This document shows, piece after piece, positions 15,318 through 24,116 of a stretch of 50,579 nt of DNA. This DNA is from UMGS1696 sp045643285 (GTDB taxonomy: Bacteria; Bacillota; Clostridia; Oscillospirales; CAG-272). The translations under genes were made by a program, and so were the position numbers. Position 1 is the first letter of the stretch. Each line of letters opens with the position of its first letter. The stretch spans positions 1-50,579 of the forward strand of contig JAZUKN010000026.1 of assembly GCA_045643285.1 (NCBI GenBank). Direction: 5' to 3'. The notes under the pieces were generated by a model, which saw only the letters and a list, made by a program, of their open reading frames with translations, was not told where the DNA came from and ran no database searches.

Positions 15318-18272
15318 TTATTTCTTCACACCGAAGCGGATGAACGCATATCTGTCAAGGAAGTCCTTGCACTCGCGTCCGTTCCATTCTTTCTCCCAGG
15401 AAAACGTCGGAGGTCCGATATAGATCGGTTCAACGTCGTGACGGTGGTGCGGACCGAGGGTGTTTCTCATCGAATTTGTGATCGAAACACCGATGATGTT
15501 CTTCCCCTCTTTGAGATAATCAGCGAGCTTCGTTTCGTTCCCGAAGATGTGGCTTCTCACCTTTTCTCCGTTCACCGAAACCGATGTTGCGGCGTGTCTG
15601 CCGTCAGTCAGAAGCACGGTCGGCATTCCTTTACGGTAATCGTACTCGAATTCCGTTTCCATTGTCCCGGAGAAGAACGGGAAGCCGCCGCGCACTACGT
15701 CATCCGCCGGCACGGATTCCGGCGTTTTCGTCAGAACAAATCCGCCGTCGTACAGAACGGAGTTCGGCTTGTCACCAACTGAGAAAGAGCCGCTTGTGAT
15801 AACGCCGAAGTCGCCGACAAGATAGATGTTCTCGATTTCCGTATCGAACAGGAGGCAGTTGCGCGCCGCTTCTGCGACACCGTCGTAAAGAACGTGGTAA
15901 ACATAGTCGCGCTGATAGTGATTCACTTCAATGACGATCTCATTCCGTCCGCTGTGCGTTAGTTGCGCTATCTGAGCAGTGCCGATGTGCCTGTCAAACC
16001 ACCACTTCGACGTGTCTGGGAACACTTCAGTGCCGTTGACGAAGACGTGCTCGTACATCGGCTCAACTGCGACGCGCAAATCGTCCGGTGTGAAGCCGCC
16101 GTCAACGTTGTAGACGAACTTGAGCCAGACCTTGCCCGAATATCTCTCTCGGAGCAGGTTATCCTTGATACCCATGAGGAATTGCGGCTCGTCGTAGTGT
16201 ACACCGTCGTTCGAGCGGCAGGCGTAATCGAGAGTGAGCGTGTTTTCTGGGTGCTTCGGGAGCTTCAGAACGTCCGGCATCGGGATGAAATCCTTTTCGG
16301 TAATCGGCATTACTGCTTTGTCGAGTGCGGCGTATTCTTCGTCCGTCACCGTAACAAGCACGTGACTCTCCGCATCGTTGAAGCGGAGGTACGCGCATCC
16401 GTCCTTGACGTACACAGGTTTCAGGCGCAGTGTGGCTATGTCAAATTCAGCCCATTTTCCGTCGGGAAGCGTGACTTTTACGGGGCAGTAGTCGTTATCG
16501 CTGACGTTCGTGATGAACGTTATTCTGCCTTCGTCTGTGATCCGCGTCATTTTGCGGATGTCCTTCACGGGCTTACCGCCACAAGTCACTACAGCGTCGC
16601 GGTATGCGAAAATATCGTCAAGCGTCGCGGTAGACGAGAGGAAATCAAGCCTTTCTCCGCACGGCAGACCGTCGATATACAAGGGCTTCCCGTCGTAGAG
16701 GCAGACTTTGCCACCGTTTTCGGTGAACTCTTTGAGGAGCCTTACGGTGTTTTCGTCAAGCGTGTAAACGTACGGCACAAGCACTGCGTCGTATTCGCAC
16801 TTGCCGACCACCCATTTTCCGCCGTCGATATGCGCGAGCGACTGCATCATCCATTCGTCGCCGAAATGGTACGGCACCTGATTCTGTCCAAGCAAGTCGA
16901 CAAGCTCAATGAACTTCGATTCGAGGTCGACCATATTCCATTCTTTCATCTTAAAGCGGCAGTATGCACTGTGCATCGGATGTATCACGAGCACGGGAGC
17001 ATATTCCCTGCCCTTCGAGAGCGTTGCGCCGAGGTTTGAATAATATCTGTTGAAGTCGCCGAATGCGTCATGCCACGGGTTATGTTCGGAGTAATGCTGT
17101 GGATAGTCGCGCTTGCGCTGTCCTCTTTCCGAAACGGGGTATAGGTGCTGGCACATCAGATTTATTCCGGAGACGTACTGCACGTCCGCGATTTTCTTCA
17201 GTTCCGTCGGGTTTACGTCCCAGCCGCAGCAGGCGAACATCTCGGACAGTGCTTTTTTCTTGCCGAGCTGTGCGACGACCGAGCCGAGCTGTTTGTGTGC
17301 GAGATCGTTATTAACGGGACGGCCGAGATAGTCGATACCGGGGATAGTCTCGTACTGATAGAACGGCATAACGCCGCCGCAGCACCACATCTGCGTTGTG
17401 AGCGAAGTTTCCTCGACAGCGTGACCTGTCAGCTCCACGCCGTTTTCGACGCACCAATCGTAGATCGGCTTGATAAAGTTGTTCGTGAACAACTTGTGAA
17501 CAAGATAATAGTAATCATATCTGTGCTTGTCGCTCGAATAATGTCCGTCGGCAGCCGGATAGTCGAAGAAAATCGCCGGAAGCGCGTCTGTTACCTCGTA
17601 ACCGTATGCGCGGCGGAATTCGTCCGGCAGAATATCGGAATACGGGTTTCCGTCGCGGTTGTACTGCGGCTCGTCGGTGAAGAAACCGGGCATCGGCTTT
17701 CCGACTCCGAACTTGTCGGCAGGGATGCGCCGCTTGTACTCTTCGTGCGTGCAGGCGATGAACTTTTCCGTCACTTCACGGTTCAGCGTATCGACGTACA
17801 CGGTATCGTATTTTTTATAAAGAATGAGATATTCTTTCTCTCCGCCGTCAGCCGTCACAAGAGCAAACGAGCCGTCGGCGTTCTTTTTATATACAGCGAT
17901 AGTGTCTTCGTCGGTGTCGGCAAATGTGCCGAATTTGTATTCGACGCTGATAGAGAGATTCTTTTTGTCTCCGAGAAGTGCGCCGCCGCCGAATCCGCTC
18001 GGCCAGCCGTTCTCGTCGTAAGCCCACGCCTGAATACCGAGCTTTTCAGCTTCATCGACGCACGCATTGATGCACTCGAACCACTCATCCGAGAGATATT
18101 CCGTCTCAAGTCCGGCTCTTGCGTGCATAAAAGCTCCGCCCATGCCGAGCTTTTTCATATCTCGCATCTGACGGCGGAGATGCTCCGGCTCGAGCTTGTC
18201 GTTCCAGCTCCAGAACGGTATACTGCCAAACTCCGGCACGTCCGCTTTTATCGCGTCTATCGTTTTTTTCAT
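15318..18272 (-). CDS. GH106-like glycoside hydrolase (putative alpha-L-rhamnosidase)
   Basis: A large (984-residue) predicted glycosidase. The N-terminal part (FWSWNDKLEPEHLRRQM, MKKLGMGGAFMHAR, AWAYDENGWPSGFGGG) matches the glycoside hydrolase 106-type alpha-L-rhamnosidase family and its relatives. The C-terminal region looks like beta-sandwich modules, ending with a carbohydrate-binding-like domain. The start at 18272 has AGGAG six bases upstream; an upstream extension of 41 codons has no such site. No signal peptide is seen, so it should act inside the cell on imported oligosaccharides. It follows the MutS-like gene by 25 bases. The exact sugar is an inference. Confidence 0.75.
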   Translation of the reverse strand: MKKTIDAIKADVPEFGSIPFWSWNDKLEPEHLRRQMRDMKKLGMGGAFMHARAGLETEYLSDEWFECINACVDEAEKLGIQAWAYDENGWPSGFGGGALLGDKKNLSISVEYKFGTFADTDEDTIAVYKKNADGSFALVTADGGEKEYLILYKKYDTVYVDTLNREVTEKFIACTHEEYKRRIPADKFGVGKPMPGFFTDEPQYNRDGNPYSDILPDEFRRAYGYEVTDALPAIFFDYPAADGHYSSDKHRYDYYYLVHKLFTNNFIKPIYDWCVENGVELTGHAVEETSLTTQMWCCGGVMPFYQYETIPGIDYLGRPVNNDLAHKQLGSVVAQLGKKKALSEMFACCGWDVNPTELKKIADVQYVSGINLMCQHLYPVSERGQRKRDYPQHYSEHNPWHDAFGDFNRYYSNLGATLSKGREYAPVLVIHPMHSAYCRFKMKEWNMVDLESKFIELVDLLGQNQVPYHFGDEWMMQSLAHIDGGKWVVGKCEYDAVLVPYVYTLDENTVRLLKEFTENGGKVCLYDGKPLYIDGLPCGERLDFLSSTATLDDIFAYRDAVVTCGGKPVKDIRKMTRITDEGRITFITNVSDNDYCPVKVTLPDGKWAEFDIATLRLKPVYVKDGCAYLRFNDAESHVLVTVTDEEYAALDKAVMPITEKDFIPMPDVLKLPKHPENTLTLDYACRSNDGVHYDEPQFLMGIKDNLLRERYSGKVWLKFVYNVDGGFTPDDLRVAVEPMYEHVFVNGTEVFPDTSKWWFDRHIGTAQIAQLTHSGRNEIVIEVNHYQRDYVYHVLYDGVAEAARNCLLFDTEIENIYLVGDFGVITSGSFSVGDKPNSVLYDGGFVLTKTPESVPADDVVRGGFPFFSGTMETEFEYDYRKGMPTVLLTDGRHAATSVSVNGEKVRSHIFGNETKLADYLKEGKNIIGVSITNSMRNTLGPHHRHDVEPIYIGPPTFSWEKEWNGRECKDFLDRYAFIRFGVKK

Positions 18273-18297
18273 AATGATCTCCTGTATATGAAATTTT

Positions 18298-19794
18298 TTA
18301 TTCAGAAAATTCAAGTCCGTACTTTCTTGCAATGTCAGCCGCATGGCTGTAATCATCGTATTCGTTATAAAGCACACGGTATGTACGCTCGCCATTTCTC
18401 ATTTCGACTTTCATCGGAAAAACCGCTTTACCGTTTTTATTGATGTCGTCTATATGAGCCGTGATTTCGTGAATGTGTGTCGAGAAGAGGCAAATTGCTC
18501 CTCGGCGGCAAATAGTTTTCAGCACCTCGTGCGCGACTGCCGCTGCTTCAAGCGAACCCGTACCGGAAAATGATTCGTCCATAAGGATTAGTGTGTTGCT
18601 TGTTGCCTGTTCAAGAATCTCTTTCATTCGTACACATTCCGTTACAAATCGGCTGTCCTCCGTTTCCTCGAGTTCAGAGGAAATGTGCATCAATATATTA
18701 TCAAATACAGGCATTGACGCGTGAGACGCGAAAACGGGCATACCGAGCTGGAATGTGGCGGCTTCAATTCCGAGTGTACGGAGGAATACGCTTTTCCCTC
18801 CACTGTTTGCGCCCGTCAGTATGCCGATCCTGCTGTCTTCTTTTGAGAACAGCAAATCGTTTTTAACAATTTTTGCGTAAGGTATTTTTCGTATCAGATT
18901 AGGGTCGTATGCGTTTTTCACGTCCATCCGTCCGTCCGACACCGTCGGATAACACAGCTTGCACCCGTTTTCTTTCATCTCACAAAGGAGGTTTACGGTT
19001 TTCAGCACGAATGTGAAATCATCACAGCATTTCAGTACATCACTGCAATATTCGCTTAATCTTCCGAGAAGAACAAGGCGGGATTTGTCTATTGTTTTTA
19101 AGAGCGCTTCATTAAGCGTTAAATAAAGCGATTGTTCAAGCTGTTGATTGTTTGATGTCATTTTGACAAGAGGAGTAACAAACATACCGTTCTTGTCTGA
19201 CTTAGAGAAAAACTTCGTAAAAAAGTTCGACGAGACGAACAAGTCGTCATTCATCGAAAGTATGCCAATTTCAGAGGGTTCAAGTCTCGAATTAAGATTG
19301 ATACCGACGGTAAAACTCCGAAAACTCCTTACTTTTTTCAGAACATCGTTCATATAGTCACAAATGTTCCTGAAATCTTCGTTCTCGCGTGTCTCGTGAT
19401 TTGAGAGCAGAAGTTCTTTTAACCGTTCAGACGTGAGTTCTCCATAACATTCGCCGTAAACTTCGTCAAGAAGCAGTACGATCTCGGTATAGTATTCGAG
19501 CGATCTCAGGTTGAACAGCGCGTGCTCAACGTCCTGATATTTGACTTTTTTGAAGAGAAGCTCGGATATGTTTTTCGCCCTCTCGCAAATCTCGGCGGTC
19601 TTTTCACGAAGCACCGGAAAAGCCATATAGTCATTATAGATCCTATGTCGCTCTTCGATCTCGGTGGAGTCTGTCGTTATGTACTCCGCGAGCTTCGTCG
19701 CGGGAATTCCGAGGATACCGGACACGCCGAGTGATCCGAGCGAATCCGCCCACGCACCGCGGTCAATATCGTTTTTCACGAAAAGCTCTTTCAT
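18298..19794 (-). CDS. MutS-family ATPase (short, MutS2/MSH-like)
   Basis: A 498-residue protein with only the core and ATPase domains of MutS. Seen: a helical lever/clamp region (about 60-300), Walker A TGANSGGKS, Walker B TLILMDESFSGTG, and a following helix with FSTHIHEIT. It lacks the N-terminal mismatch-recognition domain (no Phe-x-Glu motif) and the Smr nuclease of MutS2, so a role in canonical mismatch repair is doubtful. Such short MutS-like proteins are widespread and uncharacterised. It is 12 bases downstream of the small membrane protein gene. Confidence 0.85.
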   Translation of the reverse strand: MKELFVKNDIDRGAWADSLGSLGVSGILGIPATKLAEYITTDSTEIEERHRIYNDYMAFPVLREKTAEICERAKNISELLFKKVKYQDVEHALFNLRSLEYYTEIVLLLDEVYGECYGELTSERLKELLLSNHETRENEDFRNICDYMNDVLKKVRSFRSFTVGINLNSRLEPSEIGILSMNDDLFVSSNFFTKFFSKSDKNGMFVTPLVKMTSNNQQLEQSLYLTLNEALLKTIDKSRLVLLGRLSEYCSDVLKCCDDFTFVLKTVNLLCEMKENGCKLCYPTVSDGRMDVKNAYDPNLIRKIPYAKIVKNDLLFSKEDSRIGILTGANSGGKSVFLRTLGIEAATFQLGMPVFASHASMPVFDNILMHISSELEETEDSRFVTECVRMKEILEQATSNTLILMDESFSGTGSLEAAAVAHEVLKTICRRGAICLFSTHIHEITAHIDDINKNGKAVFPMKVEMRNGERTYRVLYNEYDDYSHAADIARKYGLEFSE

Positions 19795-19806
19795 AATAAC
19801 CTCCGT

Positions 19807-20148
19807 TCATATCAGAATACCGATGAAAAACACAAATGCCTTTTGCGCGAGATACCCAACCGTTATTGCGGCAGGAATTGTTATAAGCAGAAAGGAAACG
19901 AACTTCCCTACAGACAGTTCAAATACCCGCCACACCGATGAGAAGAGGAAAACATAATACAGCATGGCGAGAAGCAAAAACATCGAAACTGATGCGAGAA
20001 TGTTATACCAAAACAAACCTATGCCGAATGCAAAGAAGTAAACTGTCAGTAACGCCCGAGTGAAAAAAGTCAACGGGAAATATATACGCGGAGACCATTT
20101 TTCAAACTCATCGGTCATTACGATCATTTGTCTGAACGAAATAAACAC
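19807..20148 (-). CDS. Small integral membrane protein
   Basis: About 113 residues with three hydrophobic helices (YFPLTFFTRALLTVYFFAFG, then NILASVSMFLLLAMLYYVFLF, then SFLLITIPAAITVGYLA) and a short C-terminal hydrophobic tail. No family recognised. The first in-frame ATG (20169) is only about eight bases after the predicted transcription start and has no ribosome site. GGGAGGG lies inside that segment, eight bases before a GTG at 20148, so I place the start there. Confidence 0.6.
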   Translation of the reverse strand: MFISFRQMIVMTDEFEKWSPRIYFPLTFFTRALLTVYFFAFGIGLFWYNILASVSMFLLLAMLYYVFLFSSVWRVFELSVGKFVSFLLITIPAAITVGYLAQKAFVFFIGILI

Positions 20149-20183
20149 CGGCACTACCCTCCCGATCATTATTTTACTGTTAT

Positions 20184-20212
20184 ATTATAACATCAAAGGA
20201 CAAGTTTATCAA
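20184..20212 (-). promoter_or_regulatory. Promoter of the membrane protein-mutS-like-GH106 operon
   Basis: On the minus strand: TTGATA (20207-20212), 17-base spacer, TATAAT (20184-20189). The -10 box lies in a short palindrome, TGTTATA-T-TATAACA. Confidence 0.75.
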
Positions 20213-20267
20213 GAAAGAATACCAAATACGGCACAAAACATCGGATTATCTTTCAAAAACAGGCAAA

Positions 20268-20301
20268 AAAAGCATCGCCGTTCAAAAAACGGTGATGCTT
20301 T
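20268..20301 (-). terminator. Terminator of rny
   Basis: AAAGCATCGCCGTT pairs with AACGGTGATGCTTT (one G-T pair); the minus-strand exit continues TTTTTTTGCC. It lies 11 bases past the rny stop. Confidence 0.85.
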
Positions 20302-20312
20302 CCTTTTCGGTT

Positions 20313-21869
20313 TTATTTTGCGTAGTCAATTGCGCGGCTCTCGCGGATGAGATGTACCTTGATCTGTCCGGGATATTCAAGCTCGGATTCGATCTTCTTT
20401 ACGATCTCGTGCGCAATGATCGTCATCTGATCGTCGTCTACGACCTCCGGCTTGACCATTATGCGGATCTCGCGTCCTGCCTGGATAGCGAACGACTTGT
20501 CGACTCCCTCGAACTCGTTTGCGATCTCTTCGAGCTTTGTGAGTCTCTTGATGTAGTTTTCGAGATTTTCACGTCTCGCACCCGGTCTTGCGGCGGAAAT
20601 CGCGTCAGCCGCCTGGATGATGAGTGCGGTGATCGACTGTGCCTCAACGTCGCCGTGGTGTGCTTCGATAGCGTTGATGATCTCTTTCGATTCCTTATAC
20701 TTGCGTGCGACTTCTACGCCAAGCTCAACGTGAGATCCCTCGACCTCCTGCGTAAGAGCCTTGCCGATGTCGTGGAGAAGCCCTGCTCTCTTCGCCTGCG
20801 TGCTGTCGACTCCCAGTTCGTCTGCGATTGCGCCTGCGAGAAGCGATACTTCAACGGAATGAGCGAGGACGTTCTGACCGTAGCTCGTTCTGTATTTGAG
20901 ACGTCCGAGCAGCTTGATAAGCTCCGGATTGAGTCCGTGGATGCCCGTGTCGTATGTAGCTCTTTCGCCTGCCTGCTTGATCGACTGTTCGACTTCCTTA
21001 CGCGCCTTTTCGACTGTTTCTTCAATTCTCGTCGGGTGGATACGTCCGTCGGCAACGAGCTTTTCGAGTGCGAGTCTTGCGACCTCGCGGCGAACGGGAT
21101 CGAAGCAGGATACAGTTATAGCTTCGGGCGTGTCGTCGATGATAAGGTCAACTCCGGTGAGCGTTTCGATCGTGCGGATGTTGCGTCCCTCACGTCCGAT
21201 TATGCGTCCCTTCATCTCCTCACTCGGAAGCTCGACCGCGCTTACGGTGATTTCGGAAACGTGGTCTGCGGCGCATCTCTGAACGGCGAGTGCTATGATA
21301 TCTCTTGCCTTTTCGTCCGCGTCCTCTCTGAACTGCTCCTCAAGCTCGGTTATCTTCATTGCGTGCTCGTGCTTGATTTCACCTTCGATCCTTTCGAGCA
21401 GGTTTGCCTTAGCGTCCTCAACGGACATTCCCGATATCTTTTCAAGCACGGTGAGCTGTTCCGCTTTGATCTTTTCGATCTCTTCGTTGAGCTCTGTCGT
21501 CTCTTTCAGCTTTTTCGAGAGTGTTTCGTCCTTCTTTTCGAGTGCTTCGACCTTTTTGTCAATGGATTCTTCCTTTGCCTGGATGCGGTGCTCCTGGTGA
21601 GATATTTCCGCGCGTCTGTCCTTCAGTTCGTCTTCAAATTCCTTTTTTGTCTGAAGGATCTCTTCTTTTGCTTCGAGTAATGTTTCCTTTTTCTTCGTTT
21701 CAGCCGACTTTATCGCTTCGTCGAGGATCTTCTTTGCCTGTTCCTCTGCGGAGCCGATCTCAGCTTCTCCGATTTTCTTACGAATGATTATTCCGATGAC
21801 GATGCCGAGTGCAAGAAGCACTACTCCGACAACGACACCGATGATAATGTTCATCGTATCTGTGGGCAT
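20313..21869 (-). CDS. rny: Ribonuclease Y
   Basis: Membrane-anchored endoribonuclease that starts decay of many mRNAs in Firmicutes. At 518 residues it is the family's usual length. Seen in order: an N-terminal transmembrane helix (about 7-29); a long Glu/Lys coiled coil (about 35-190); a KH RNA-binding domain with IIGREGRNIRTIETLTGVDLI; and an HD domain with HDIGKALTQEVEGSH and the later AHHGDVE. It ends YPGQIKVHLIRESRAIDYAK, typical of the family. It has its own promoter and terminator, so is a single-gene unit. Confidence 0.98.
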   Translation of the reverse strand: MPTDTMNIIIGVVVGVVLLALGIVIGIIIRKKIGEAEIGSAEEQAKKILDEAIKSAETKKKETLLEAKEEILQTKKEFEDELKDRRAEISHQEHRIQAKEESIDKKVEALEKKDETLSKKLKETTELNEEIEKIKAEQLTVLEKISGMSVEDAKANLLERIEGEIKHEHAMKITELEEQFREDADEKARDIIALAVQRCAADHVSEITVSAVELPSEEMKGRIIGREGRNIRTIETLTGVDLIIDDTPEAITVSCFDPVRREVARLALEKLVADGRIHPTRIEETVEKARKEVEQSIKQAGERATYDTGIHGLNPELIKLLGRLKYRTSYGQNVLAHSVEVSLLAGAIADELGVDSTQAKRAGLLHDIGKALTQEVEGSHVELGVEVARKYKESKEIINAIEAHHGDVEAQSITALIIQAADAISAARPGARRENLENYIKRLTKLEEIANEFEGVDKSFAIQAGREIRIMVKPEVVDDDQMTIIAHEIVKKIESELEYPGQIKVHLIRESRAIDYAK

Positions 21870-21974
21870 ATTGCACCTCCTTCTCTCTGTTCTTTGAGAT
21901 CACTTATAGTTTTGTTATTCGGGCGGGACGTCCTGCCGTTTCTCCTTACGGCAAAAATACCCCACTTAAATATT

Positions 21975-22003
21975 ATTATATAACTTTACAGCTGTAAAGT
22001 CAA
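21975..22003 (-). promoter_or_regulatory. rny promoter with palindromic spacer
   Basis: On the minus strand: TTGACT (21998-22003), 17-base spacer, TATAAT (21975-21980). An 18-base perfect palindrome with arms ACTTTACAG/CTGTAAAGT (21983-22000) fills the spacer and overlaps the -35 box. The TACA-nn-TGTA core resembles operators of the BlaI/CopY type, though no such regulator is nearby. Confidence 0.75.
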
Positions 22004-22004
22004 G

Positions 22005-22030
22005 AAAAAACCGTGCTTTTTTAGCACGAT
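22005..22030 (-). terminator. Terminator of the ddl-pyk-NSS-rluA operon
   Basis: CGTGCT (22012-22017) pairs with AGCACG (22023-22028). On the minus strand it is followed by GTTTTTTC. It lies about 40 bases after the rluA-type stop. Confidence 0.8.
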
Positions 22031-22069
22031 TTTAACTTTTTTTATTATTCTTTTTCAATCTTCGGGGGA

Positions 22070-22708
22070 TCACTCAAAACTCACTTCGTCTTCGATAGAA
22101 AACGCAAATTCTTCTCCGCGAAATGAAAACTTAATCGCCGCCGAAAAGAGAGACGGTTTTTTCGCGTTCACGCGGCTTCCGTACTTCCCGTCACCGACGA
22201 GCGGCGACTTTCTCGCACCGAACTGCGCGCGTATCTGATGAGTACGCCCGGTCTGAAGCCCGATTTTCGCCTTTGTAACGGTCACGCCCTTATATTCGGT
22301 CTTTTCTCCGAGCGAATATGTGAGCCGCGCTTCCTTTGCGCCTTTTTTCGAGCTGTCGACGACATACGATTTCGCGGTGCGGCGGTCGAAAAAGAGAAAA
22401 TCGCACATTTCTCCCGTTACGGGAAGACTTTCGTCCGCAGTCACAAACGCGATGTAGGTCTTATGAAACCTCCCGTCCGTAATTGCCTCGGAAAGCTCCC
22501 TTGCGGAGTCTTTCGTGAGCGCGCACACCGTCAGTCCTGCCGTGGTAGCATCAAGCCGATGCACTGGATAAACGCTGTCCGCAGAGACCGACAGTGCTTG
22601 TGCAACGGAAGAGATCACGTTCGGGCGCGTTTCGTCGTACTCCGACAGCTCGCCGTATTCTTTGCGGACTACGGCGAAGTCGGAACAGCGATAGATCAAC
22701 TCCGACAT
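22070..22708 (-). CDS. RluA-family pseudouridine synthase
   Basis: Converts specific uridines in rRNA or tRNA to pseudouridine. The 212-residue protein has the catalytic motif HRLDATTAGL with the family's conserved Asp, followed by the GRFHKTYIAFV and GRTHQIRAQF segments. It has no S4 RNA-binding domain and is short, like the RluA/TruC-type members. It begins one base before the NSS transporter stop region ends, so is the last gene of the operon. The target uridine cannot be given. Confidence 0.88.
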   Translation of the reverse strand: MSELIYRCSDFAVVRKEYGELSEYDETRPNVISSVAQALSVSADSVYPVHRLDATTAGLTVCALTKDSARELSEAITDGRFHKTYIAFVTADESLPVTGEMCDFLFFDRRTAKSYVVDSSKKGAKEARLTYSLGEKTEYKGVTVTKAKIGLQTGRTHQIRAQFGARKSPLVGDGKYGSRVNAKKPSLFSAAIKFSFRGEEFAFSIEDEVSFE

Positions 22709-22709
22709 A

Positions 22710-24089
22710 TCAGATGAGCTGGAGAACGAGGACTACGATGATGATAAGCGGCAATACGAACGACATATAGCCTCTCATCCACTTCGGAAGACGTGCGCCC
22801 GTTCCGGCGTTGACTTCGTCATAGAATTTATTCCAGCCCCAGCCGTACTTCATTGTGCAGAAGAGGACGTAAACGAGCGAGCCTATGGGAAGAGCGACAT
22901 TCGACACGAGGAAGTCCTCAAGCGTATCAAGTGCCATACCGAATATCTTGACATCGGCAAGGATATTGTTCGCAAAAATCGCGGGAAGCGTCAGCACGAG
23001 CATCAGACCGACGTTTATTGCGGCAACTGCCGGGCGGCTGAGCTTTGTATTTTCAAGCCAGAACGCCATGATATTCTCGAACACTGCGATGACCGTCGAC
23101 ATTGCGGCGAATACCATGAAGAGGAAGAACAGCGTACCGACTATTCTGCCGCCGTTCATATTGTTGAAAATGGAAGTGAGCGTTGTAAAGAGGAACGATG
23201 CGCCGCCCTCACCCTCGATCATTTCGGTATTGTAGGTGAAATACGCCGGGAAGATGATAAGTCCCGACATAAGAGCAACGGCGGTATCGAGTGAGATAAT
23301 CGTTACGGATTCGCCGAGAAGAGAACGCTCTTTCGAGATATAGCTTCCGAAAATTGCGATAGAGCCGATACCGAGAGACAGCGTGAAGAATGCCTGTCCC
23401 ATAGCGGACGTGATGACCTTTGCGAGTCCGGCGTGTTCGATGTTTGCAACGCTCGGAACAAGATAGAATTTGAGTCCTCTGCCTGCGCCGCTCAGTGTAA
23501 GAGAATACACAACAAGACCGAGCATAAGAGCGAACAGCGCGACCATCATGACCTTTGTGATGCGCTCAACGCCGTTCTTCAGTCCGAGTGAGCAGACGAG
23601 AAGACCGATGATAACGGCAATATATGTGCCTACCATAGTGATCCACGGATTTGTAACGACGCCGAGAAATTCTTCGGACATTTCAATGGGCGACGCGATA
23701 TTCATGATGGAGCCTGTGAGATATTTCACAAAATAGATCATCATAAAGCCTGTGATGACGGTGTAGCACATCATAAGCAGGTAGTTTCCGCCTATGCCGA
23801 GATATTTCATGAAATGCCATTTTGAGCCTTTCGGTTCGAGCACATCAAACGATTTTGCGATAGAACGCTGGCTTCCTCTGCCGACGGACAGCTCGCAGGT
23901 CATAACGGGCAGACCGAGCAGAAGCAGGAACGCGATATAAATTAGCACGAAGATAGCTCCGCCGTACGCGCCCGTGATGATCGGGAAGCGGTATACGTTG
24001 CCAAGCCCAATGGCGCATCCAGCCGATATGAGGATGAAGCCGAGACGGGACGAGAATTTTTCTCTTGATGTCTGATTCTGTTTTTTCAT
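22710..24089 (-). CDS. Sodium-dependent transporter, NSS (SNF) family
   Basis: A 459-residue Na+-coupled symporter for amino acids or related amines. The N-terminal SRLGFILISAGCAIGLGNVYRFP is the family signature, with the unwound first helix and GLGN motif. About eleven membrane helices follow, matching the bacterial short NSS transporters such as MhsT and TnaT. Its substrate is unknown. It lies 27 bases after pyk and one base before the pseudouridine synthase gene. Confidence 0.93.
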   Translation of the reverse strand: MKKQNQTSREKFSSRLGFILISAGCAIGLGNVYRFPIITGAYGGAIFVLIYIAFLLLLGLPVMTCELSVGRGSQRSIAKSFDVLEPKGSKWHFMKYLGIGGNYLLMMCYTVITGFMMIYFVKYLTGSIMNIASPIEMSEEFLGVVTNPWITMVGTYIAVIIGLLVCSLGLKNGVERITKVMMVALFALMLGLVVYSLTLSGAGRGLKFYLVPSVANIEHAGLAKVITSAMGQAFFTLSLGIGSIAIFGSYISKERSLLGESVTIISLDTAVALMSGLIIFPAYFTYNTEMIEGEGGASFLFTTLTSIFNNMNGGRIVGTLFFLFMVFAAMSTVIAVFENIMAFWLENTKLSRPAVAAINVGLMLVLTLPAIFANNILADVKIFGMALDTLEDFLVSNVALPIGSLVYVLFCTMKYGWGWNKFYDEVNAGTGARLPKWMRGYMSFVLPLIIIVVLVLQLI

Positions 24090-24116
24090 ATTCCTATACC
24101 TTTCGGTTTTTTATTT

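Noticed and set aside
17145..18443. A 432-codon plus-strand frame opposite the GH106-like gene
   Set aside because: No motif, no ribosome site, and it runs across the junction of two real minus-strand genes.
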